Shown here in pieces: positions 27,462-36,600 of a stretch of 64,000 nt of DNA (the stretch's first letter is position 1; each line of letters opens with the position of its first letter). The stretch comes from Bacteroidota bacterium (lineage in GTDB: Bacteria > Bacteroidota > Bacteroidia > NS11-12g > UBA9320): the NCBI GenBank assembly GCA_002746305.1, contig NVWV01000001.1, positions 394,396-458,395 on the forward strand, read 5' to 3'. The notes below the pieces were generated by a model. The model saw only the letters and a program-made list of their open reading frames with translations, made no database searches and was not told the origin of the DNA. The position numbers and the translations under genes were made by a program.

Positions 27462-29246
27462 TTGAAGGCACTTTTATCACTCCGTAAATATTTTGTAAAG
27501 TATAGGTTATCTTTATTGTTAGGTCTAGTTTTCATTATCCTTTCAAATTTGTTTGCAACAGTTATCCCATCAATTGTTAGAGAGACTATTGATGGATTGA
27601 ATCAAGAAGATGTTAATGCTGTTCATTGGTATTCAGACTTTATACCTTCATACTTTAATTCACATCAAAGGTTGGCACTTTTAGGAGCTCTTTTTATTTT
27701 AGTTTTTGCTCTGCTTAAGGGAGTTTGCATGTACTTTATGCGAATGAAACTAATCATTATGTCACGATATATTGAGTATGATCAAAAGAATGAAATATTT
27801 CGACATTATCAGCAAATGGGACAAGGGTTTTATTCAAAAAATTATACAGGAGATTTGATGAATAGAATTAGTGATGACGTTTCTAAAGTGAGGATGTTTA
27901 CAGGTCCCGCAATCATGTATAGTCTTAATTTAACAATTATGATAATCGCTGTGGTGGGGATGATGTTTTATGTAAATGCAGAAATCACTTTTTATGTGCT
28001 TATTCCACTTCCAATTCTTGCCGTTGCCATATATCTTGTAAGCGATGCAATGAATAAAAAGAGTGATTTAATTCAAAAAAAACTGTCTAATATTACTTCG
28101 TATGTACAAGAGACATTTGCGGGTATTCAAGTGGTGAAATCATATGCATCTGAACGAGATTTTGAACGAGATTTTGAGGTTATGAATGAAACTTACCGAA
28201 AGGATAATATGGCTTTGGTTAAAATTAACGGAGTGTTTATGCCTGTGGTAATGGGACTTATAGGAACTAGTATCCTAATCACATTATATGTTGGTGGAAA
28301 TGCTGTTGTGAGAGGTGAATTTAGTTTGGGCAATATTGTAGAATATATAATTTATGTCAATATGTTAACTTGGCCAGTAGCAAGTCTAGGCTATGTAACA
28401 TCATTGGTGCAGAGAGGTGCTGCATCTCAGAAAAGAATAGATGAGTTCTTAAATGTGGAACCAAATGACGATAATGGACAGGTTGAAATTTCGAATTTGG
28501 CCAATGAAATTGAATTTAAAAATGTGTGGTTTAAATATCCTGAAACCGATGTTTGGGTGCTTGAAGATATTTCTTTTACAATTCCAAGGAACTCTAAATT
28601 TGGAATTATTGGAACGACGGGTAGTGGTAAAAGTACTATTGCAAAGCTTTTAATGGGAATATATAGGCCGGTTAAAGGAGATATTTTAATTGATGGAAAG
28701 GCCATTGAGGTATATGACCGAAAAAGTTTAGGGAGAATATTTGGATATGTATCACAGGATATTTTCTTGTTTTCGGAAACACTGAAAGATAATATCCTAT
28801 TTGGAATCAATGATTTAGCAGATAGTGATAATCTAAAAAAAGCTATTGAGTCTGCAAGTTTAGCAGCTGAAATAGAGTCCTTCCCAGATGGGTTGGAGAC
28901 TCTATTAGGGGAACGCGGCATTACCTTAAGTGGTGGACAAAAACAACGGACTGCAATTGCTCGTGCTTTGATCAAGAATCCTGGTATTTTACTAATTGAT
29001 GATGGTCTTTCAGCTGTAGATACTAAGACAGAAGTGGATATTAAAAATAGTTTAAATGCTTGGAATAAAAAGCAGACTTTTATAAATATCAGTCATAGAA
29101 TCTCCTCAATTCAGGACTCCAATACCATCATTTTTCTAGATGGTGGGAGACTGATTCAGTATGGGACACATCTTGAGTTAATGGGGCAGGAGGGGCCATA
29201 TTTGGACTTGTACGATAAGCAAATGACACTTGCACAAGAAGCTTAA
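27462..29246 (+). CDS. ABC exporter, MsbA/multidrug type (TMD-NBD half transporter)
   Basis: 594 aa, starting at a TTG since a stop codon lies 9 bases upstream in frame and the N-terminal helix begins immediately. Six transmembrane helices (about 15-35, 70-95, 150-170, 177-195, 257-277, 290-310) precede the ATPase domain: Walker A GTTGSGKST (384-392), signature LSGGQKQR (489-496), Walker B ILLIDD (509-514). The catalytic Glu after Walker B is Asp (D514), as in the degenerate site of heterodimeric exporters, but no partner gene is adjacent. The substrate may be lipid A or a drug; unresolved. Confidence 0.9.
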   Translation: MKALLSLRKYFVKYRLSLLLGLVFIILSNLFATVIPSIVRETIDGLNQEDVNAVHWYSDFIPSYFNSHQRLALLGALFILVFALLKGVCMYFMRMKLIIMSRYIEYDQKNEIFRHYQQMGQGFYSKNYTGDLMNRISDDVSKVRMFTGPAIMYSLNLTIMIIAVVGMMFYVNAEITFYVLIPLPILAVAIYLVSDAMNKKSDLIQKKLSNITSYVQETFAGIQVVKSYASERDFERDFEVMNETYRKDNMALVKINGVFMPVVMGLIGTSILITLYVGGNAVVRGEFSLGNIVEYIIYVNMLTWPVASLGYVTSLVQRGAASQKRIDEFLNVEPNDDNGQVEISNLANEIEFKNVWFKYPETDVWVLEDISFTIPRNSKFGIIGTTGSGKSTIAKLLMGIYRPVKGDILIDGKAIEVYDRKSLGRIFGYVSQDIFLFSETLKDNILFGINDLADSDNLKKAIESASLAAEIESFPDGLETLLGERGITLSGGQKQRTAIARALIKNPGILLIDDGLSAVDTKTEVDIKNSLNAWNKKQTFINISHRISSIQDSNTIIFLDGGRLIQYGTHLELMGQEGPYLDLYDKQMTLAQEA

Positions 29247-29317
29247 AATCAAAAAATTTTTTGAATAAACTTTTTTTTACGTCCTTTGTAAGACTAACAT
29301 AAAATTTTAGTATAAAG

Positions 29318-29614
29318 ATGGGAGAGTCAAATTATGACAGAGAGGAAGTATTCTCTAAAAAGGTAAGAGCAGGAAAAAGAACATATTTTTTTGATGTGAA
29401 AACTACCAAAGGTGATGATTATTATATCACTATCACGGAGAGTAAGAAGAGGTATGAAGATGGTGGTTACGTAAAGCACAAAATTTTTCTATACAAGGAG
29501 GATTTTAATAAATTTTCTGAGGCATTTACAGAGACTGTAAATTACGTAAAAAGTGACCTTATGCCTGAATATGATTTTGATGAGTTTACTCGAAGAGATC
29601 AAAACGTAGACTAG
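29318..29614 (+). CDS. DUF3276 / PUR family DNA- and RNA-binding protein
   Basis: 98-aa protein built on the PUR-alpha-like fold seen in Bacteroidota and Borrelia: EVFSKKVRAGKRTYFFDVKTTK, DYYITITESKK, KHKIFLYKEDFNKF. The closely related Borrelia protein binds nucleic acids, so a global nucleoid or RNA-binding role is likely but unshown here. Single small gene between the exporter and a membrane-protein operon. Confidence 0.88.
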   Translation: MGESNYDREEVFSKKVRAGKRTYFFDVKTTKGDDYYITITESKKRYEDGGYVKHKIFLYKEDFNKFSEAFTETVNYVKSDLMPEYDFDEFTRRDQNVD

Positions 29615-29635
29615 AATAAATTCTTATTTAAATTC

Positions 29636-30160
29636 ATGCAAAAATCAATCTGGATTTTTGGAATTTTAGCGGGTGCTTTGTGTGCCGTGCTAGAATATCT
29701 ATTTATTATTAGTGTAAATGCTCATTCTGGAATTAATTCTTTTGCTAAAATAGCTGTTTTAGCAATTTGTATTATAGCAGGATTAGTAGTGACAAGAAAA
29801 CTTTTAGGCGGAGTAATAAGCATAGCTAGAACTCTTCTGACGGGCATATTAATAGCTTTGGTGAGAGCAGCAATCATGATTGTTGTTTTTGTGTTTATGT
29901 ATTATCCTGATGGGACTTTCTATGAAGAGAAAGTACAAATTGGATTGGAGCAAGTTGCAGCTTCAGTTGATGCCGATGAGTCAGTGAAACCCGCAGATAA
30001 AGAACAGGAAATTGAAAGAATATCTGCAAACTGGGTCAATCAAATGAAACCACAAGGCTATTCTGTTACGGCCATTTTAATGAGCATAATTTCAGGTGTT
30101 TTTATTTCCATATTGGCAGCTGTTTTTCTAAGTACCAATAAGATGTATCAGGAATTATGA
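29636..30160 (+). CDS. DUF4199 family membrane protein
   Basis: 174-aa protein with four predicted helices (about 5-25, 38-56, 65-90, 145-168) and a charged loop (about 100-135) between helices 3 and 4, as in DUF4199 proteins of Bacteroidota. Its stop overlaps the start of the next gene by 4 bases. Function unknown. Confidence 0.8.
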   Translation: MQKSIWIFGILAGALCAVLEYLFIISVNAHSGINSFAKIAVLAICIIAGLVVTRKLLGGVISIARTLLTGILIALVRAAIMIVVFVFMYYPDGTFYEEKVQIGLEQVAASVDADESVKPADKEQEIERISANWVNQMKPQGYSVTAILMSIISGVFISILAAVFLSTNKMYQEL

Positions 30161-30558
30161 CGGAAATTAAAAGCAACAAGTCGTGCATCACTATGCCTAT
30201 ATCGGAGGTTTATGCTTATCTTTCGGTTCCCGCTAATTACGAGGTGCTAATGCCAAGTACGGTAAGGTCTTTTATTGCTACAGATGATTCTGCGACATTG
30301 GATATTCAAGGGTTAGGATCTGTGGTATTGGCTATCACGGAAAGGAATGAACCTACAAATATTGTTATGTTACCTCAGAATAAAGTTCCATTCAAATTTG
30401 ATTTACAATGGCATTTAAAATCGTTGTCAGAGAATGAGACGGAAGTTCAAGCAGTAATTAATGCAGAGCTCAACTTTATGATGAAAATGATGGCTGAAAA
30501 ACTGCTTACAGATTTTTTGAATGTGCAGGTTCATAAATTATCAGGACATTTAAAATAG
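30157..30558 (+). CDS. SRPBCC/START-like small protein
   Basis: 133-aa protein with the helix-grip pattern: a strand at the start (KSCITMPISEVYAYLSVPANYEVLMP), a run of strands in the middle, and a long C-terminal helix (MMKMMAEKLLTDFLNVQVHKLSGHLK). Probably binds a hydrophobic ligand. Overlaps genes on both sides (ATGA upstream, a shared base with plsC downstream), so it belongs to the lipid-related operon. Confidence 0.72.
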   Translation: MTEIKSNKSCITMPISEVYAYLSVPANYEVLMPSTVRSFIATDDSATLDIQGLGSVVLAITERNEPTNIVMLPQNKVPFKFDLQWHLKSLSENETEVQAVINAELNFMMKMMAEKLLTDFLNVQVHKLSGHLK

Positions 30559-31298
30559 TGATACGAAAGTTGCCAAAATATCTTTGGACCTTATACTTCT
30601 TTGTATGGTTCTTAGTCATATTTATTTTTCTTTACCCTGCTTTCTTGATACTACTTTCTAGGAAAAAATGGTATCCAAAGGCACATCGGTTAAGAAGAAT
30701 TTGGGGTAAAGTTCTCATGGCGATAACAGGTCTTTATGGTAAAGCTATTTATGAAGTTCCTTTGGACCCAAAAAAGACATATGTTTTTACCCCAAATCAC
30801 TTTTCGTATTTTGACATTGTTTCAGTGAACACGCAAATGCCTTTTTTTTTCAGCTTTATGGCAAAGAAGGAATTAGCTAATATCCCATTATTTAGAATCT
30901 TCTTTAAGACTATTGATATGCCAGTAGATAGGAACTCTATGGAGGGAGCAAAAAAAGCTTATTACTTGGCCAATAAAAAGTTAAAAGAGGGTATCAGTCT
31001 ACTTAATTTTCCAGAGGGAGGAATAGGGGCTCAGGTACCAAAAATGAGAAAATTTAAACTGGGACCTTTTAAAATGGCTATTGAATACGGTATTGAAATA
31101 GTTCCAATTACATTACCTGATAACTGGAAAAGGTTGCCTAGTGGTGGGTCCTTACCTCCAGGGACTCCTGGTAAGATGAGAATGTACGTTCATCGACCTA
31201 TTCCTACTGAAAATCTAAAATCAGGTGATGAGGTTGCATTAGCAGAGCAAGTCTATCGTATTATTGAAGAGAAATTTAAAGAAATGAATGGCTTATGA
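30558..31298 (+). CDS. plsC: 1-acyl-sn-glycerol-3-phosphate acyltransferase (PlsC-like)
   Basis: 246 aa from a GTG that shares its first base with the upstream stop. An N-terminal membrane helix (about 10-34) is followed by the acyltransferase motif H81-x4-D86 (NHFSYFD), then the glycerol-phosphate-binding FPEGG motif and the late IVPITLP motif. Catalyses formation of phosphatidic acid at the inner membrane. Overlaps gatC by 4 bases. Confidence 0.92.
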   Translation: MIRKLPKYLWTLYFFVWFLVIFIFLYPAFLILLSRKKWYPKAHRLRRIWGKVLMAITGLYGKAIYEVPLDPKKTYVFTPNHFSYFDIVSVNTQMPFFFSFMAKKELANIPLFRIFFKTIDMPVDRNSMEGAKKAYYLANKKLKEGISLLNFPEGGIGAQVPKMRKFKLGPFKMAIEYGIEIVPITLPDNWKRLPSGGSLPPGTPGKMRMYVHRPIPTENLKSGDEVALAEQVYRIIEEKFKEMNGL

Positions 31299-31585
31299 TC
31301 ATAGACGATAAGAAAGTAGAAGACTTGGCACATTTAGCCAGATTAGAGTTTAGTGACAACCAAAAGCAATCCATTAAATCTGATTTAGTTAGAATTATTG
31401 AATTTTGTGATAAACTAAATGAAGTGAATACAGAAGGTGTTGAACCATTGATTTATCTAAGTGACCAAAAAAATATTTTAAGACAAGACATTTCAAAACC
31501 GGGGTTATCTAAATTAGAGGTTTTGAAAAATGCACCTTCCGCAGATTCTGATTATTTCAAAGTACCAAAAGTAATAACCAAGTAA
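31295..31585 (+). CDS. gatC: Asp-tRNA(Asn)/Glu-tRNA(Gln) amidotransferase subunit C
   Basis: 96-aa GatC: begins with the helix [16 protein letters not shown] and ends with the extended [10 protein letters not shown] segment that wraps GatA. Subunits A and B are not in the window, so the complex is completed elsewhere. Overlaps plsC and the ABC gene by 4 and 1 bases. Confidence 0.93.
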   Translation: MIIDDKKVEDLAHLARLEFSDNQKQSIKSDLVRIIEFCDKLNEVNTEGVEPLIYLSDQKNILRQDISKPGLSKLEVLKNAPSADSDYFKVPKVITK

Positions 31586-32274
31586 TGGCACTGATAGATT
31601 TAAAAGAGATATACAAGATCTATCAAATGGGATCTACTCAAATCCATGCTTTAGATGGTTTAGATTGTAGTATAGATAAAGGAGAGTATGTTGCTCTAAT
31701 GGGACCTTCAGGATCAGGTAAATCGACTTTAATGAATGTTATAGGTTGCTTAGATTCACCAACAAGTGGTACTTATCTGTTAAATAGCATCGATGTTAGT
31801 AAAATGACCGATGATGAACTTGCTTCAGTAAGAAATATAGAAATCGGTTTTGTGTTTCAATCTTTCAATTTATTGCCTAGAACCTCAGCTTTAGAAAATG
31901 TAGCATTACCATTAGTATACGCTGGAGTTTCCAAAAAGGAAAGGTTGGAAAGAGCTCAAATAGTCTTAGAGAAAGTCGGATTAGGGGATAGAGGAAACCA
32001 TAAGCCTAATGAACTTAGTGGTGGACAACGTCAACGAGTAGCAATTGCTCGAGCCTTGATTAATAATCCATCAATTGTTTTGGCAGATGAACCAACAGGG
32101 AATTTAGATAGCAAAAGTAGTATAGAGATTATGGGACTTTTTGATGAAATACATTCTGAAGGAAATACTGTTGTAATGGTTACCCATGAAGAGGATATTG
32201 CTAAGTATGCGAAAAGGACCATTAGGATGATAGACGGAAAATTGGCTTCTCAACATTCGGTTGTACAATCGTAA
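31585..32274 (+). CDS. ABC transporter ATP-binding protein (LolD/MacB type)
   Basis: 229-aa nucleotide-binding subunit: Walker [10 protein letters not shown] near residue 38, Q-loop in [10 protein letters not shown], signature LSGGQRQR, Walker [14 protein letters not shown]-loop MVTHE. The [14 protein letters not shown] segment is typical of the MacB/LolD/FtsE group, which power lipoprotein release or mechanotransmission. No permease gene is adjacent, so its partner must be encoded elsewhere. Confidence 0.92.
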   Translation: MALIDLKEIYKIYQMGSTQIHALDGLDCSIDKGEYVALMGPSGSGKSTLMNVIGCLDSPTSGTYLLNSIDVSKMTDDELASVRNIEIGFVFQSFNLLPRTSALENVALPLVYAGVSKKERLERAQIVLEKVGLGDRGNHKPNELSGGQRQRVAIARALINNPSIVLADEPTGNLDSKSSIEIMGLFDEIHSEGNTVVMVTHEEDIAKYAKRTIRMIDGKLASQHSVVQS

Positions 32275-32289
32275 AAAAAACTTGCTGAA

Positions 32290-32820
32290 ATGAAGATTTA
32301 TACCAAGACAGGAGATAAAGGAGAGACTTCCCTAGTTGGAGGAACAAGGGTAAGTAAGGCAAGTGAAAAAATAGAAGCTTATGGAACTGTCGATGAATTA
32401 AATTCAGCAATTGGTGTATTGGCAGCTTCAAGTAGTGAATACGCTGATTTTTTAAAAAGCATACAACATAAGTTATTTAACTTAGGAAGTATACTGGCTT
32501 CAGAAAAGAACTTAGATTTTGAATTACCTGAAGTGAGTCAACCGGATATAGTGATTCTTGAAAAGGAAATTGACCGGATTTCAAAGATTTTACCTCGACT
32601 CAAAAACTTCATTCTTCCTGGAGGGTCAGTGTTGAGTGCAAATACTCATGTGGCTAGATGTATTTGCAGAAGGGCTGAACGACGTGTTGTAGGTTTGAGA
32701 GAAGAGTCCTATGAAATATTAGTTCAATACTTAAATAGACTAAGTGATTACCTTTTTATTCTAAGCAGAGAGTTTCTCAGAATTGAAGGAAAAAATGAAG
32801 TGATTTGGCAAAAAGACTAA
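32290..32820 (+). CDS. cob(I)yrinic acid a,c-diamide adenosyltransferase (PduO type)
   Basis: 176-aa ATR with the ATP-binding N-terminus KIYTKTGDKGETSLVGG, the GTVDELNSAIG helix, and the C-terminal CRRAERRVVGL and YLNRLSDYLFILSR motifs, covering the active-site Arg and Asn residues of PduO enzymes. It adenosylates cob(I)alamin to make coenzyme B12. Follows the ABC gene by 15 bases and ends 2 bases from the convergent lipoprotein gene. Confidence 0.93.
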   Translation: MKIYTKTGDKGETSLVGGTRVSKASEKIEAYGTVDELNSAIGVLAASSSEYADFLKSIQHKLFNLGSILASEKNLDFELPEVSQPDIVILEKEIDRISKILPRLKNFILPGGSVLSANTHVARCICRRAERRVVGLREESYEILVQYLNRLSDYLFILSREFLRIEGKNEVIWQKD

Positions 32821-32822
32821 AA

Positions 32823-33533
32823 CTACTGCCTCTGACTCATCATCATTTTTTCAATTTCCATTAGAACGTATCGAGACATTTCAAATTCATTATATTCTTT
32901 GATACTTTCTTGAAGGTAAGAAATTGCAGTATTAATATCTTGGCGTTTCTCAAGAGCATTGTTCCCAATTAAAAAGTAAGTTGCCGCTTTCATAGGTACC
33001 ATTTGTTTAAGTCCAGTGACTGGTCCTGGCATAGGAACTACTGTACGTGCTACTAAAGAGTCATTCTCAACCCTTTCGAGAATATTTTTGGCCAAACTAT
33101 CAAACATCACTTGATTGCCTACTTCGTACTGAATTACTAGTTGTTGATATAGATACTTATAATCATTTGTTTCTGCAAGCAAGTTTTTAATAAACTTTTC
33201 GGCTTTTTCAGTCTCTCCTAGTTGCTGATAGGCTACAGCCATATTTTCTTTAAGCTTAATATCAGACTTCCCAGAGTTATAAACTTTTTCAGCGTACTTG
33301 ATTCCTGCTTCGAAATTTCCTGAACTCATGTATATCCTAGATAGTGAATCTTGATATACAGTGTTTGTTGAATCCAGTAATAACAATTGGTTCAAAGCAA
33401 CTTTTGTCGTTGCTGCGTCACTATTTGAAAGTCCTTGTTGATATAAATTCTGTGCGTTTTCTAGTTGAAGTTCCTTGTTGTTACAGGCCACAAACCCTAA
33501 ACTAATTGTCAATAATACGATGAATTTTTTCAT
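32823..33533 (-). CDS. TPR-repeat lipoprotein
   Basis: 236-aa protein with lipobox SLGFVAC (Cys17) and helical tetratricopeptide-like repeats, visible as AGIKYAEKVYNSGKSD, NMAVAYQQLGETEKAEKF and the C-terminal ISYLQESIKEY. Likely a periplasmic scaffold attached to the membrane. Convergent with the adenosyltransferase and divergent from the giant T9SS gene. Function unknown. Confidence 0.8.
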   Translation of the reverse strand: MKKFIVLLTISLGFVACNNKELQLENAQNLYQQGLSNSDAATTKVALNQLLLLDSTNTVYQDSLSRIYMSSGNFEAGIKYAEKVYNSGKSDIKLKENMAVAYQQLGETEKAEKFIKNLLAETNDYKYLYQQLVIQYEVGNQVMFDSLAKNILERVENDSLVARTVVPMPGPVTGLKQMVPMKAATYFLIGNNALEKRQDINTAISYLQESIKEYNEFEMSRYVLMEIEKMMMSQRQ

Positions 33534-33563
33534 GAAATATGGCGGCGAAAATATGAATATTTC

Positions 33564-33592
33564 TTTGACCTCAGATATTTATTATATATTTG
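33564..33592 (+). promoter_or_regulatory. promoter of the giant T9SS protein gene
   Basis: TTTG (33564-33567), 17 bases, then TATATTTG (33585-33592): a complete Bacteroidetes-type promoter. The initiating ATG is at 33621, leaving a leader of roughly 20 bases. Confidence 0.65.
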
Positions 33593-33620
33593 CATTCTAA
33601 CTACTTACTACTACTACTGC

Positions 33621-36600
33621 ATGAAAAAATTACAATACCTCGTATTTTTGTGTTTTCTGACCACTCAGGCATATTCACAATGCCCTGATTTTCAAATTGT
33701 TGCGAACAAATCTAGTGTTTGTGCTCCAGAGATAATCAGGTTTGAAGTTCTAAATTCTGTTGCCGGATCTGCTTATGAGTGGAACGTTGGAAACGGAGTT
33801 GTTTTTGGTGCTGATACACTTTTCAGCTTTTATACCAGTCCATTAACTATAAATGCTACAGTTACAATTACACTTCCTGGAGGAGCAGTTTGTAATGTAT
33901 CAAATAATGCAATTGCAGTAGTAAATGCAATTCCCATTCCTAATTTTACCGCAACAAAATCTGTTTTATGTGATGGAGCGGATTCTATTACTTTATCGGA
34001 TGTTACACCCAATTCTGTTAGCAGAAGTTGGATAGTAGATGGAAGTAATTATAGCAATACAGGAAATGTTATAGGTCATAAGTTTGTTACCTTAGGATCA
34101 AAGAAGATTTCTCTTGTCGTTACAGATGACAAGGGTTGTAAAGGTGTTAAGGATTTCGTTGATACCATTCAAATTTATTCGAAACCTGAATTTACTTTTG
34201 GAACAAGCGTTAATAGCGGTTGTATACCACAAACTACAAGCTATATTTTATTAAACGATCCTAGTGTTGGCTCTTTTACTAAAAAGTATTACTGGGATTT
34301 CCCAGGGTCAAATAATAGTATAGATAGTGGGAAAACACCAGAAGATGTTATTTATAATAGTATAGGTAATTATGACGCTACACTAACTGTGAGAGTAAGC
34401 AATGGTTGTGATTATTTATATACTAATACTAATTCTATTCAATTGGGTGAAACCGTTGATTTAGGTTTATCAGCTTCTTCTTCTTCTCTCTGTCTAGGTG
34501 AAACAATTTCATTTTCTCAAACTCCAAATCCTCATTTAGGGACTTTGGCATGGACATTTAATGGAGTTGAAACAACTGTTTTAAGTGCAGATAATACATC
34601 TGCTCAGGTTCAGTGTAGTAGCATCGGAGATTTGGACGTAACCTTGGTAAATGACCACAATGGTTGTATATCCACTAAAACCTTCAATCAGATAGTCACT
34701 ATTAATGGAATTAAAGCAAACTTTTTTTCTTCTGATAATTACCATTGTGCGGTGCCACATACAGTTCATCTAATGAATAATACTGATAGTATGGATGCAA
34801 CTATTGTGAACTTTAAATGGAGAATCTTGGATGGTAATACTGAAGTTAATACTTCGACACTGGAAAATTCAATTTTTACTTTTAATACACTACCGGCAAC
34901 ATATACAGCACAATTAATTGTAGTAGGGAACCATGGATGCACGGACACTATGACGAGAACTAACTTTATATATCAGGATTCTTTAATTGCTAACTTTACG
35001 GTTAATCCATCGAAAGTGTGTGAAGATCAGGTGTTTACAATGAATAATGCTACTAAGCCCAGTACTTATATGGTGCCAGATGAGTTTTTGTGGTACTTTT
35101 ATGAGAAGGATGGGACTACGATAGCAGATTCCTCAGATTTAAGACAACCGTCATTTTCTTATTCAGATACAGGTTACTACAACATACAAGTAATCGGTTA
35201 TAACTCTATTGGCTGTAGAGATACTTTACTCTTAGATAGTGCTCTAGAGGTAATACAACCGAACTTAAATTATACGATATCTAACCCCATTATTTGTAAA
35301 GGAGAATTTTTCCAATTAGAAGGATTAAGTACTCCCTCTGATGTATCCTTTACATACACCTGGAGGTTTGAAAATAAAAACAGCTCTGATTTTTATTCGG
35401 TAGTTGGTCAAAACACCCAAATTTCACCTTCTGTTTTAGGTGAGTATAAGGCTATTTCTCAACATGACATTGCAGGAGCTTGTATTCAGAGTGATACAAT
35501 TGATGTTTACATCAATGGACTTGTAGCTTCAATTAATTTAGATACATCCAATGGTTGTGCTCCTTTATTAGTTAACCCAACAGTTGATATTACCAAGGAT
35601 TTTTATGAGGGACAATCGGCCTCTGGATATACATACCAATGGTCTGTATTGCCCAGTAATGGGGTTCTTTTGTCCGATAGTTTTTCAAGTACTCCTACAT
35701 TTCAGTTTTCTGAAGATGGCGATTTTGTTGTTTCAGTTACCATTATAAATTCTGCGGGTTGTAGTTATACCAGTTCTTCAAATACAATTATCACGGGAGT
35801 AAGAGGAGGAGTTCAAATATTGGACAACAAAATTTGTCTTGGAGATTCCCTTTCTGTATTAGATAATAGTTTTAATGGAGTGACTAATGTTACTTGGTCA
35901 TTGAATCCAGACACCTCTTCCTTTACAGTTACTAGTATAAGCTCTAACCTAAGTAAGATTCTATTGGATAAGGTAGGAGTTTATGAGTTAGTACAAATTG
36001 TAAGTAATCAAAATATTTGTTATGATACGACATATACTTCATTCGAAATAATTGATGTAAAAGCTGATTTTATTGCTGTAGATTCATTCTTACAATGTGC
36101 CCCTGTATTTGCAGAGTTCGAAAGTAAAAGTAGTAATGCTGATACTCTTATTTGGGATTTTGGAACAGGTGATATATTTAAAACGACTAGCTCCTCAGCA
36201 GGAATTATTTACAATAAGAATAGTGGATGGAGCGATGGTTATGACATTAGTCTAGTTGCTAAAAATATAGAAGGATGTACCGACACAGCATTTAAGTATG
36301 ATTACGTTGTAGTTGCAGGTCCTAAACCTGAATTTGAAATGATCAATTTTAGTGGCTGCGAACCCTTGAATGTCACTTTTGTAGATAGGAGTAAGGACGA
36401 AAGTTATTTCTTTATGAATTATAATGATGGGTCATTACTAGATAGCACAAAAAATGGTGATATAATTAATGTACATACCTATACTATCAAATCTTTTACT
36501 GCTCTTAGACAAACTGTAATGCCATCTATAATAGTGTATGACTCTCTTGGTTGTGCTTCTGTTTTTGAACCCAATGATTCAATTGTTATTTTAAGAAGTC

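Noticed and set aside
28427..28975. 182-aa minus-strand open frame
   Set aside because: Antisense shadow of the ATPase domain of the MsbA-like gene.
29249..29264. TCAAAAAATTTTTTGA palindrome after the MsbA-like gene
   Set aside because: Only A/T pairs plus two G/C; too weak to call a terminator or operator with confidence.
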